A stretch of DNA of 6,666 bases, from assembly GCA_023131935.1 (NCBI GenBank), contig JAGLYY010000427.1, positions 1 through 6,666 of the forward strand. Reading direction: 5' to 3'. The translations under genes and the position numbers were made by a program. This document shows, in pieces, positions 1 to 5,535 of the stretch (positions are counted from its first letter, which is position 1; each line of letters begins with the position of its first letter). The notes beneath the pieces are model-generated. The model had not been told where the DNA came from, did not search any database, and saw nothing but the letters and a program-made list of their open reading frames with translations. Source of the stretch: Spirochaetales bacterium (lineage in GTDB: Bacteria > Spirochaetota > Spirochaetia > JAGLYY01).

Positions 1-6
1 CCGGTC

Positions 7-242
7 CTATTTAATATATTCAATAAGAAGCCGCAGGGTATTTTCAAGACCCTCCCCGCCCTGAGGATTGAACCTTTGTTGGTTTTTTCCGGTGTAAATC
101 CTGAATCTCCGCAAACCCGGCAGACATAATCTTCAATTTGCCGAAGTTTTTAATTTCATAGAAAAAAATCCTTCCTTTTAATCAAGAAATCGATTTCCAG
201 TTTATCAAAGTTTGATACATCGAGGGAAGCAGGTAAGGATCT
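7..242 (-). pseudogene. Probable decayed coding remnant, minus strand, unidentified
   Basis: No intact gene is present, but the minus strand reads like protein when frames are joined. From about 242 down to 163 one frame gives a mixed hydrophobic/charged stretch containing DVSNFDKLEIDFLIKRKDFF. It hits a stop just after a run of seven A (plus strand 162-168). Removing one base of that run continues directly into YEIKNFGKLKIMSAGFAEIQ. A further shift near 80-100 leads to a third frame containing NPQGGEGLENTLRLLIEYIK, which ends at a TAG at 7-9. Two frameshifts, no start codon and a short total length point to a dead fragment. I do not recognise the family. The frame joins are my inference, and the region could instead be plain intergenic DNA. 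Confidence 0.3.
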
Positions 243-327
243 TTATTCTATTGGATAACTAATGCAATTTTGGAAGGATAAGGGAAAACCTCAGGATAAC
301 GGATGTAATTTATGTCGCTTGAAAATC

Positions 328-380
328 TTCACACAATCTTCACATTACTTCCATCCAAAGTACATACACAGGCTATAGAT
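328..380 (+). promoter_or_regulatory. Candidate response-regulator-dependent promoter with TTCACA direct repeats
   Basis: TTCACA at 328-333 and TTCACA at 339-344 are separated by 5 bases. The wider match ATCTTCACA repeats exactly at 325-333 and 336-344, an 11-bp period. Weaker copies follow in phase: TCCATC at 350-355 and TACATA at 361-366. A -10-like TATAGAT lies at 374-380 with no good -35 hexamer 17 bp upstream, as expected for an activator-dependent promoter. Direct repeats of six bases with five-base spacers are the known layout of OmpR/PhoB-family sites, and Bacillus PhoP boxes have the consensus TT(A/C/T)ACA. Which regulator binds is unknown. The site would drive the gene at 414 and probably the whole three-gene unit. 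Confidence 0.4.
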
Positions 381-401
381 TTTTAAATAAGAATTATTTA
401 C

Positions 402-407
402 AGGAGG
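402..407 (+). promoter_or_regulatory. Ribosome binding site that decides the start of the first gene
   Basis: AGGAGG lies 6 bases before ATG 414 but only 3 bases before the in-frame GTG at 411. The spacing favours ATG 414. Confidence 0.75.
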
Positions 408-413
408 TCAGTG

Positions 414-836
414 ATGACAAGAAAAATCATATTTATTCTGATTGGCCTGCTTATTACAGCAGGAATCTTCGCTTCCGACCACGAACTTACAGGCAGGGAT
501 ATTGCTGTTAAAGGTTCGGTACGTATATTGGAAGGAACTTTTGAAACGGAAGATGGTGAATGGTATCTGCGGATAAAGGATCAATCCTATGCTGTTCATA
601 AGGGTCCCGATTGGTATACTGAAGAGGTCGGATTCATTGAGCCTGAAGGGAAACAGGTTGTGATTGAAGGATTTGTGCTTGACAATGCAATCTCCCCATG
701 CACAATCACAATCGAAAATACCCGGTATGTCTTCAGGAGCTTAGAGGGACGGCCTCTATGGTCGGGTCGTGGAAATCGTCAAAATGATGTCAGCTCCGAA
801 TGTGAAGAATCCGAAGAGGGAGGGGGTAATCGATGA
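414..836 (+). CDS. Small exported protein, OB-fold-like, function unknown
   Basis: 140 residues. An N-terminal signal peptide (MTRK, then a hydrophobic stretch at about 5-19) has a likely signal peptidase I cut after A20 (IFA|SD), so the mature protein should be periplasmic or exported. The mature part alternates short strands and turns, with GPDWYTEEVGF (about 64-74), GKQVVIEGFVLD (79-90) and a final ITIENTRYVFRSLEGRPLW. This resembles small beta-barrel (OB-fold-like) periplasmic proteins found beside redox membrane proteins. That is a family impression only, and no catalytic motif is visible. Two cysteines (C96, C130) are present, and the tail is acidic and glycine-rich. The stop overlaps the next start as ATGA, so the two genes are translationally coupled. 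ATG 414 was chosen over GTG 411 because of the AGGAGG spacing. Confidence 0.8.
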   Translation: MTRKIIFILIGLLITAGIFASDHELTGRDIAVKGSVRILEGTFETEDGEWYLRIKDQSYAVHKGPDWYTEEVGFIEPEGKQVVIEGFVLDNAISPCTITIENTRYVFRSLEGRPLWSGRGNRQNDVSSECEESEEGGGNR

Positions 837-1306
837 ATCGTTGGCAAAGGATGCTGATTGCTGTTTTTTTCCTTTCTACGGCAGGCGCATATGCGTGCGA
901 ATTTTCATATACCCTTACAGGGGCGGATGGCTCATCACAGAGCATCCGCCCGGGTACCGATATACAGCTTGATCAGGGTGAGACTTATACCCTTAAAGTT
1001 ATCTTTACTGAGGACCATGGAAATTGCAAAATAAGCCCGGAGGACACTGATTTTCTTTTAGATGAAGAAAAGTGGAAAACCTCCAAGGATTATCTTACAC
1101 TTCAGCTCATTGACAGTATTATCTGGCATGATCTGGATTCAAGGCGCCACATAGCAGAAATCAGTTTTCGTGCGACAGTCACCGGGACATGTGAACTGGA
1201 GATTATAAGAGACTGTGACAAAGGGGGTTACAATGAGATCCTCCGATTTATTATAAATAGAGGCTGTCCGGTAACTAATAGTAATAAATTTCAGCGCTGT
1301 ATATAG
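833..1306 (+). CDS. Small exported cysteine-rich protein, function unknown
   Basis: 157 residues. The signal peptide (MNRWQRM, then hydrophobic to about residue 19) ends AYA|C, giving a mature protein that starts at C22. The residues before C22 do not fit a good lipobox because of the bulky Y at -2, so signal peptidase I cleavage is more likely than lipidation. The mature part has six cysteines (22, 65, 120, 128, 145, 156), enough for three disulfides, and a beta-rich pattern (YTLKVIF, IAEISFRATV, CELEIIRDC) that suggests an immunoglobulin-like or beta-sandwich fold. It starts 1 base before the upstream stop, with an SD of AGGGGG at 821-826. I do not recognise the family. Pairing with the upstream exported protein and the downstream polyferredoxin suggests a role in extracytoplasmic redox or assembly, which is inference. 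Confidence 0.78.
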   Translation: MNRWQRMLIAVFFLSTAGAYACEFSYTLTGADGSSQSIRPGTDIQLDQGETYTLKVIFTEDHGNCKISPEDTDFLLDEEKWKTSKDYLTLQLIDSIIWHDLDSRRHIAEISFRATVTGTCELEIIRDCDKGGYNEILRFIINRGCPVTNSNKFQRCI

Positions 1307-1339
1307 TGGTATTAAAATATGAAGACACCATATATAGTG
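1300..1339 (+). repeat. Short direct repeat TATATAGTG, two copies 31 bp apart
   Basis: TATATAGTG occurs at 1300-1308, spanning the stop codon of the cysteine-rich protein gene, and again at 1331-1339. The second copy is followed by CTAAG and the first by GTATTA. The repeat sits in the 94-base gap before the polyferredoxin gene and could be a regulatory or slippage repeat. Nothing else supports a role. Confidence 0.3.
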
Positions 1340-1400
1340 CTAAGAACAGCCTCGATTCAGTGGGATTAAGTTAAGGGACGGCCTGAATTAAGGGGAGAGT

Positions 1401-2576
1401 ATGGCAAAAAAAACACTGAAAAATATTGCAAAAAAGCAGAGCTGGGTAAGAAGGGTAATTCAAATAGGGTTTTTTGTTTTTGTATTTTTGCTTACAGCGG
1501 CACACGTAATGGAAGAAAGGGGGATAGAACTTCCTTTTTCAAGAGTTGCCAGTCTGCACGCGCTCTGCCCATTTGGAGCTGTGGAAACAATAGGCCGCTT
1601 AATTACTCAAGGAAGCTTTATTCCAAAAACACACGAATCCAATTTCTGGATGTTTTTAGCCACAGCAGGAATTACAGTGTTAATCGGTGCGGCATTCTGC
1701 GGCTGGCTGTGTCCTTTAGGCTCAATACAGGATTGGGTAGGAAGATTGGGGAAAAGGATATTTAAAAAGCGTTACAATCGTTTTGTACCCCCTAAGCTGG
1801 ACAGGCTTTTAGGTTTCTTGCGTTATGTAGTGCTTATATTAGTTGTTGTACAGACAACCCGCATGCTGAGCCTTGCTTTTGTAAAAGTGGATCCCTACTA
1901 TGCCCTGTTCCACTTCTGGACAGGAGAGGCCCTTCCAAGCGCAATTATTGTGCTGGCAGTTGTACTTGCTGCATCCCTTTTTGTGGAGCGTCCATGGTGC
2001 CGGTGGCTGTGCCCTTTCGGCGCTGTACTGGGGTTGGTACAGCTTATCTCACCATGGAAGATAAGGCGAAACACCAATCTCTGCACTTCATGCGGACTAT
2101 GCGGCAGAACCTGTCCCATGAATATAGATGTGGATAAGAAGACAGCTGTATACGATACTCGCTGTAACCGCTGTGGTGAATGTCTGGCTGCCTGTCCTGT
2201 AGCAGGCGCTTTGGATCATTCGTTTCCCGGGAAAAGTAAATCCGGGACTCAAAAATTGTCTCTTAAAAACAGGTTCCTGACTGCGGGAATTATACTCGTT
2301 CTTTTTGCCGCCCCCATTTTAATTGCCAAACAGGCAGGCTTGTTTATAACATCAAACAAGAAGGAGATAATTCAGGGAAAGCTGGAAATTGACGATATAA
2401 AGGCTTCAATGACTTTAGATGATCTTGCTAAGGGCTTTGACTCTACCTTGGTGACTCTTTTACACTATTTAGGTCTGCCTTCTGATATGTCCGGGGATAC
2501 CAAGCTTAAAGATATTGAGGACGTAATTGAAACAGTTACAACCAGGGTTATCAGAGAGAAGATGGCATCATTTTGA
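1401..2576 (+). CDS. NapH-like membrane polyferredoxin with two [4Fe-4S] motifs and an extra C-terminal domain
   Basis: 391 residues; SD AGGGGAG at 1391-1397. It is a membrane electron-transfer protein of the NapH/NosR/YccM-type 4Fe-4S family. Five likely membrane segments lie at about 18-37, 82-100, 138-158, 178-196 and 292-311. LHALCPFGAVE (C56) is predicted in the first outer loop. CGWLCPLG (C100, C104) and CRWLCPFG (C200, C204) are the paired CxxxCP motifs of the family at the inner face. Two ferredoxin motifs follow in the cytoplasm: C228, C231, C234, C238 and C255, C258, C261, C265. After the fifth segment, about 80 residues (312-391) should lie outside the membrane and contain MTLDDLAKGF and LLHYLGLP. 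This tail is absent from short NapH proteins. The likely role is quinol or ferredoxin-linked electron transfer to the exported partners encoded upstream. The true donor and acceptor are not visible here. No specific gene name is justified. Confidence 0.88.
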   Translation: MAKKTLKNIAKKQSWVRRVIQIGFFVFVFLLTAAHVMEERGIELPFSRVASLHALCPFGAVETIGRLITQGSFIPKTHESNFWMFLATAGITVLIGAAFCGWLCPLGSIQDWVGRLGKRIFKKRYNRFVPPKLDRLLGFLRYVVLILVVVQTTRMLSLAFVKVDPYYALFHFWTGEALPSAIIVLAVVLAASLFVERPWCRWLCPFGAVLGLVQLISPWKIRRNTNLCTSCGLCGRTCPMNIDVDKKTAVYDTRCNRCGECLAACPVAGALDHSFPGKSKSGTQKLSLKNRFLTAGIILVLFAAPILIAKQAGLFITSNKKEIIQGKLEIDDIKASMTLDDLAKGFDSTLVTLLHYLGLPSDMSGDTKLKDIEDVIETVTTRVIREKMASF

Positions 2577-2749
2577 CAGCCTTGTCGGCACTGCTGTTTC
2601 TTTTTTCCCTTTTTTCCGGATAAGTTCCGGTGCATTTCCCATTAAATAAGAGAAGATACATTTTTGATCAGGGCTTCTTGATCCACTGCCTTGCTGGTAG
2701 TATGTCTGTGAAAAGCCAGATTATTGAATCTCGTATCTTTTTTTAACAT
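2568..2749 (-). pseudogene. Possible frameshifted gene remnant, unidentified
   Basis: On the minus strand an ATG at 2749 opens a 35-codon frame (stop at 2642-2644) that reads like protein: FNNLAFHRHTTSKAVDQEAL and then IKNVSSLI. Near 2650-2660 a one-base shift leads into a second open stretch, SYLMGNAPELIRKKGKKE and then TAVPTRLSK, with a TGA at 2568-2570. That is 3' end to 3' end with the polyferredoxin gene. Joined, the two parts give about 60 residues of plausible sequence. No convincing Shine-Dalgarno site precedes the ATG. I do not recognise the family, and chance open frames remain possible. Confidence 0.25.
2576..2616 (+). terminator. Weak terminator-like hairpin with T-rich tail after the polyferredoxin gene
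   Basis: ACAGC (2576-2580) pairs with GCTGT (2593-2597) around a 12-base loop that could form a small inner GCC/GGC pair. A T/C-rich run (2597-2616) with two TTTTTT blocks follows. The stem is short, so efficiency is uncertain. A second small hairpin, CCGGA/TCCGG, lies just downstream at 2616-2630. Confidence 0.4.
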
Positions 2750-2754
2750 TATAT

Positions 2755-2811
2755 TTGTAGCTTTATTTAATAATATGACCTATAATTATTTTGTAAGGGT
2801 ATTGATCCCTA
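2755..2811 (+). promoter_or_regulatory. Candidate promoter of the ABC-2 exporter operon
   Basis: A perfect TATAAT lies at 2781-2786. The only -35-like hexamer is TTGTAG at 2755-2760, giving a 20-bp spacer. This is long for sigma-70 but is seen in MerR-activated promoters. No dyad like that of the MerR gene's own promoter is present in the spacer. Just downstream, AGGG (2796-2799) and CCCT (2807-2810) form a weak 4-bp dyad near the predicted transcript start, with AAGGGTA (2795-2801) matching one half-site of the MerR operator. Placement of the promoter is reasonable, but the regulator is a guess. Confidence 0.3.
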
Positions 2812-2882
2812 CCTGGTAATGAAAACCTCGCTTAAAAATTTTATCACCAGCTCTAATAAAAATCCATAAGGGGAAAATTCTA

Positions 2883-3755
2883 ATGAATATTATTGAGATT
2901 AACAAATTAACAAAATACTACGGTAAAGCCAGGGGTATTATTGATGTAAGTTTCAATGTAAAAAAGGGGGAGATATTCGGGTTTATCGGACCTAATGGCG
3001 CAGGAAAATCAACTACAATTCGAACATTGTTATCACTGATTTATCCAACTAGCGGCAGTGCAAAAATTTTCGGAAAACATATTATTAAAGATGGTCCTGA
3101 AATTAGAAAAGAAATTGGATATTTACCTTCTGAAATATTTTATTATGATAAAATGAAAGTTAAGGATCTCCTCAAGTATTCAGCTAGTTTTTATAAGAAA
3201 GATTGTACAAAACGGATGTATGAATTGGCGGATATTATGGAATTAGACTTAACGAGACGTATTGAAGATTTATCCTATGGTAATAAGAAAAAAGTTGGTA
3301 TTGTACAAGGGCTTTTGCATGAACCTAAATTACTTATGCTAGATGAGCCGACAAGCGGCTTAGATCCCTTTATGCAGAAGAAGTTTTTTGATCTGGTTGT
3401 AGAAGAAAATAAAAAAGGAACAACTGTATTATTTTCCTCACATATATTGGCTGAAGTACAACAGTTATGTAACCGTGTAGCAATTATAAAAGAAGGATCT
3501 ATTGTTAAAATAGAAGATATTAAAAAATTACAGGAAGATCATTATAAAAAAATCATTATCAAAGGCAAAGACCTTGATGTAAAGAAATTCAACATCCCTG
3601 AAGTTAAGGAGCTTGTCAAAAATAATAATGAACTTAGTTTTTTTTACAATGGGGATATTAATAAGATAATACAAACAATTGGTTCGGGAATCATCAAGGA
3701 TATACTTATTTTAGATCCGTCTTTGGAAGAAATTTTTATCCATTATTATAAGTAG
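2883..3755 (+). CDS. ABC-2 type exporter, ATP-binding subunit
   Basis: 290 residues; SD AAGGGGAA at 2868-2875. It is a cytoplasmic ATPase that powers the two permeases encoded next. Visible motifs are Walker A GPNGAGKST (36-44), ABC signature LSYGNKKKVG (130-139), Walker B LLMLDEP (150-156), D-loop SGLD (158-161) and the switch histidine in SSH (H187). The signature is LSYGN instead of LSGGQ, and the usual Q-loop glutamine is replaced by serine in YLPSE (80-84). As far as I know both variants occur in this DrrA/NatA-like subfamily, so they do not imply loss of function. Beyond about residue 210 a Lys-rich C-terminal extension of about 80 residues is typical of drug- and lipid-type exporters. 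The substrate cannot be read from the ATPase. It ends directly before the SD of the first permease. Confidence 0.93.
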   Translation: MNIIEINKLTKYYGKARGIIDVSFNVKKGEIFGFIGPNGAGKSTTIRTLLSLIYPTSGSAKIFGKHIIKDGPEIRKEIGYLPSEIFYYDKMKVKDLLKYSASFYKKDCTKRMYELADIMELDLTRRIEDLSYGNKKKVGIVQGLLHEPKLLMLDEPTSGLDPFMQKKFFDLVVEENKKGTTVLFSSHILAEVQQLCNRVAIIKEGSIVKIEDIKKLQEDHYKKIIIKGKDLDVKKFNIPEVKELVKNNNELSFFYNGDINKIIQTIGSGIIKDILILDPSLEEIFIHYYK

Positions 3756-3764
3756 GTGAGGGCT

Positions 3765-4571
3765 ATGAATATATATTTATATGAAGTAAAAACGTACTTT
3801 AAATCCATTATTATCTGGTCATTATCTATCTTAGGGATCATGTTAATGTTTATGTCTTTTTATACTAGTTTTGCTTCAGATGCTGCATTAATGGATAAGC
3901 TTTTGCAGAATTACCCGGAAGAATTATTAAAAGCATTCGGTATGGATAGTGGTTTATCCATTTCTTCTATTTTGGGATATTTCGCTATGATCTTTTTATT
4001 TGTTCAACTTTGTGCTGCTATTCAAAGTGCTAACTATGGTTTTCATTTATTATCGGTAGAAGAGAGAGAACTTACAGCAGACTTTTTAATGAGCAAACCA
4101 GTATCGCGAAGAAAAATTATTATAAGTAAATTTCTTGCTGCTTTTACCAGTTTAACAATTACAAACATATTCATTTGGCTGGGAAGTTTCGGTTCCATAT
4201 TTATCTTTGGAGGTGGCAATACCTATAGTATTAAAAACTTAATTCTACTATTGCTGACAACAACATTATTTCAGTTGTTCTTTTTAAGTGTTGGTATGAT
4301 AATCTCAGTATCTATAAAAAAAGTTCGAAGTGTACTTTCTTTCTCCATGGCTCTTTCCTTCAGTATGTATATTTTTAATGCTCTACAAAGTATATTAGGC
4401 GGCGAAATTCTGGGGATTCTCTCCCCTTTCTATCACTTTGAACCTGCATATATCTTAAAAAATGGTCAATATAATATGCCTATGGTCGCTATTAGTATTA
4501 TTGTCATTATTGTTTCATTGGCATCCAGTTATATATTATACCTAAAACGAAATATTCTTTCTGCCAGATAG
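3765..4571 (+). CDS. ABC-2 type exporter, permease subunit 1
   Basis: 268 residues from ATG 3765. A GTG at 3756 is in frame, but AGGTGAGG just after the upstream stop (3753-3755) serves ATG 3765 best, and the start MNIYLYEVKTYFKSIIIW aligns with that of its paralogue. It is an integral membrane protein with about six hydrophobic segments: about 15-35, 66-88, 118-150, 158-182, 190-212 and 240-260. An amphipathic loop after the second carries EERELTADFLMSKPVSRRKI (99-118), a motif shared with the next gene and probably the coupling region that touches the ATPase. It resembles the ABC2_membrane family. Only 9 bases separate it from the ATPase gene and 11 from the next, so it is co-transcribed. 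It should pair with the second permease as a heterodimer. Confidence 0.9.
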   Translation: MNIYLYEVKTYFKSIIIWSLSILGIMLMFMSFYTSFASDAALMDKLLQNYPEELLKAFGMDSGLSISSILGYFAMIFLFVQLCAAIQSANYGFHLLSVEERELTADFLMSKPVSRRKIIISKFLAAFTSLTITNIFIWLGSFGSIFIFGGGNTYSIKNLILLLLTTTLFQLFFLSVGMIISVSIKKVRSVLSFSMALSFSMYIFNALQSILGGEILGILSPFYHFEPAYILKNGQYNMPMVAISIIVIIVSLASSYILYLKRNILSAR

Positions 4572-4582
4572 GAGATATTTAT

Positions 4583-5377
4583 ATGAATGTAATTAAAAGA
4601 GAGTTAAGAGCACATCTAAAAGCGCTTATAATCTGGAGTATTTGTATTTTTATTATGATTATGCTTTCCATGTCTGAATTTTCCGTATATTACAACAATC
4701 CGGAATTGGCAGCCATATTAGATACCATGCCGAAAGCTATGTTAAAAGCATTTAGTATAAATAGTGCTAATTTAACAACTGTCAGTGGTTATGTAAGCAT
4801 TTTATCAATCTATTTCTACATTATGTTAGGAATTCATGCAGTATTACTTGGCAGCTCCATTATCTCTAAAGAGGAAAGGGATAAAACTGCAGAATTCCTA
4901 TATACATTACCTACATCAAGACAAAAGATCATAACTGGAAAACTTGTTGCAGCAGTGATTAATTGTTTAATTCTTTTAGGAGTTACTTGTTTGGCTGTTA
5001 TTGTAGCAATATTAAAATATGAACCTGGAGAAACATTTTTTGCATTTTTAAAACTGAACATGCTCTCAATATTTTTCATTCAAATGATATTTTTAAGTAT
5101 AGGCATGTTAATGGCATCCATTATAAAACGATATAAAAAATCAGGTTCCATCTCTGTGTCCATTTTACTTGGCACATATATATTATCAGTTGGAATTAGT
5201 TTTAGTGACAAAATTGAGTTTATGAAATATATTACTCCGTTTAAGTATTTTGAACCCTTATATCTCCTTAACGAAAATAAAATGGAAGGTGTTTATATAA
5301 TTATTTCTTCTATTTTAATACTAATTTGTTTAATTGGTACTTTCTATTTTTATCCAAGACGGGATTTACGTATTTAG
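4583..5377 (+). CDS. ABC-2 type exporter, permease subunit 2
   Basis: 264 residues; SD AGGAGA at 4570-4575 overlaps the upstream stop. It is a paralogue of the preceding permease: both begin with a short basic N-terminus and LK/FK-x-IIW, both have an LKAF element (about residues 53-60), both share the loop EERxxTA(D/E)FLxxxPxSRxKI (97-116 here), and both carry FEPxYxL near the C-terminus. About six membrane segments are expected, with a positively charged end (YPRRDLRI). The pair with one ATPase gene fits a heteromeric ABC-2 exporter. The substrate is unknown. Candidates such as antimicrobial compounds, lipids or peptides are inference from family context. This is the last gene of the operon, and a convergent regulator gene follows after 158 bases. 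Confidence 0.9.
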   Translation: MNVIKRELRAHLKALIIWSICIFIMIMLSMSEFSVYYNNPELAAILDTMPKAMLKAFSINSANLTTVSGYVSILSIYFYIMLGIHAVLLGSSIISKEERDKTAEFLYTLPTSRQKIITGKLVAAVINCLILLGVTCLAVIVAILKYEPGETFFAFLKLNMLSIFFIQMIFLSIGMLMASIIKRYKKSGSISVSILLGTYILSVGISFSDKIEFMKYITPFKYFEPLYLLNENKMEGVYIIISSILILICLIGTFYFYPRRDLRI

Positions 5378-5403
5378 ATGGACGATTTATCTTTAAAAAT
5401 AAC

Positions 5404-5424
5404 GGACTTAGCTCTGTTATGTCC
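5404..5424 (-). terminator. Possible terminator hairpin for the regulator gene
   Basis: GGAC (5404-5407) pairs with GTCC (5421-5424), and inner TAG/TTA pairing continues after one mismatch, giving a stem of about 8 pairs with a 5-base loop. Read on the minus strand it is followed by GTTATTTTT, a short U tract. It lies 112 bases past the stop of the MerR-type gene, which would allow read-through to it. The single U tract makes it only modestly convincing. Confidence 0.35.
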
Positions 5425-5434
5425 TAAACGGGAG

Positions 5435-5500
5435 GGTTTGACGTGGTTCGCGCTGCCCAATATTTTTCCCTAAGTATTTTCGCACGAACCATGCCAAAAC
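5435..5500. repeat. Imperfect 19-bp inverted repeat in the convergent gap
   Basis: Arms 5435-5453 and 5482-5500 match at 15 of 19 positions, including the exact core TGGTTCG/CGAACCA (5444-5450 and 5485-5491), with a 28-base AT-rich loop. No U tract follows on either strand, so it is a poor intrinsic terminator. Its GC-rich arms contrast with the AT-rich flanks. It could be a degraded mobile-element end, a MITE- or REP-like repeat, or a transcription barrier between the converging genes. Confidence 0.45.
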
Positions 5501-5535
5501 AGAAATTTACTCCAATTTTTATTATAAAGCGTATT

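Noticed and set aside
319..347. Sigma-70 promoter using TTGAAA at 319-324
   Set aside because: No reasonable -10 hexamer lies 16-18 bp downstream; the TATAGAT at 374 is better placed relative to the direct repeats.
408..599. Open frame on the minus strand opposite the first exported protein
   Set aside because: It lies fully opposite a gene with a signal peptide, good SD and coupled neighbour, and its translation looks random.
769..972. Plus-strand frame spanning the junction of the two exported proteins
   Set aside because: It overlaps both real genes in another frame, has no own SD, and its sequence has no domain-like pattern.
1355..1391. ATTCAG...CTGAAT inverted repeat before the polyferredoxin gene
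   Set aside because: Only six bases pair across a loop of more than 20, which is easily chance.
1898..2119. Minus-strand frame opposite the polyferredoxin cysteine motifs
   Set aside because: It is a shadow of the strongly conserved ferredoxin coding region.
2616..2630. CCGGA/TCCGG hairpin as a terminator for the polyferredoxin gene
   Set aside because: The T runs lie before it on the plus strand, not after it, and on the minus strand it is followed by A runs.
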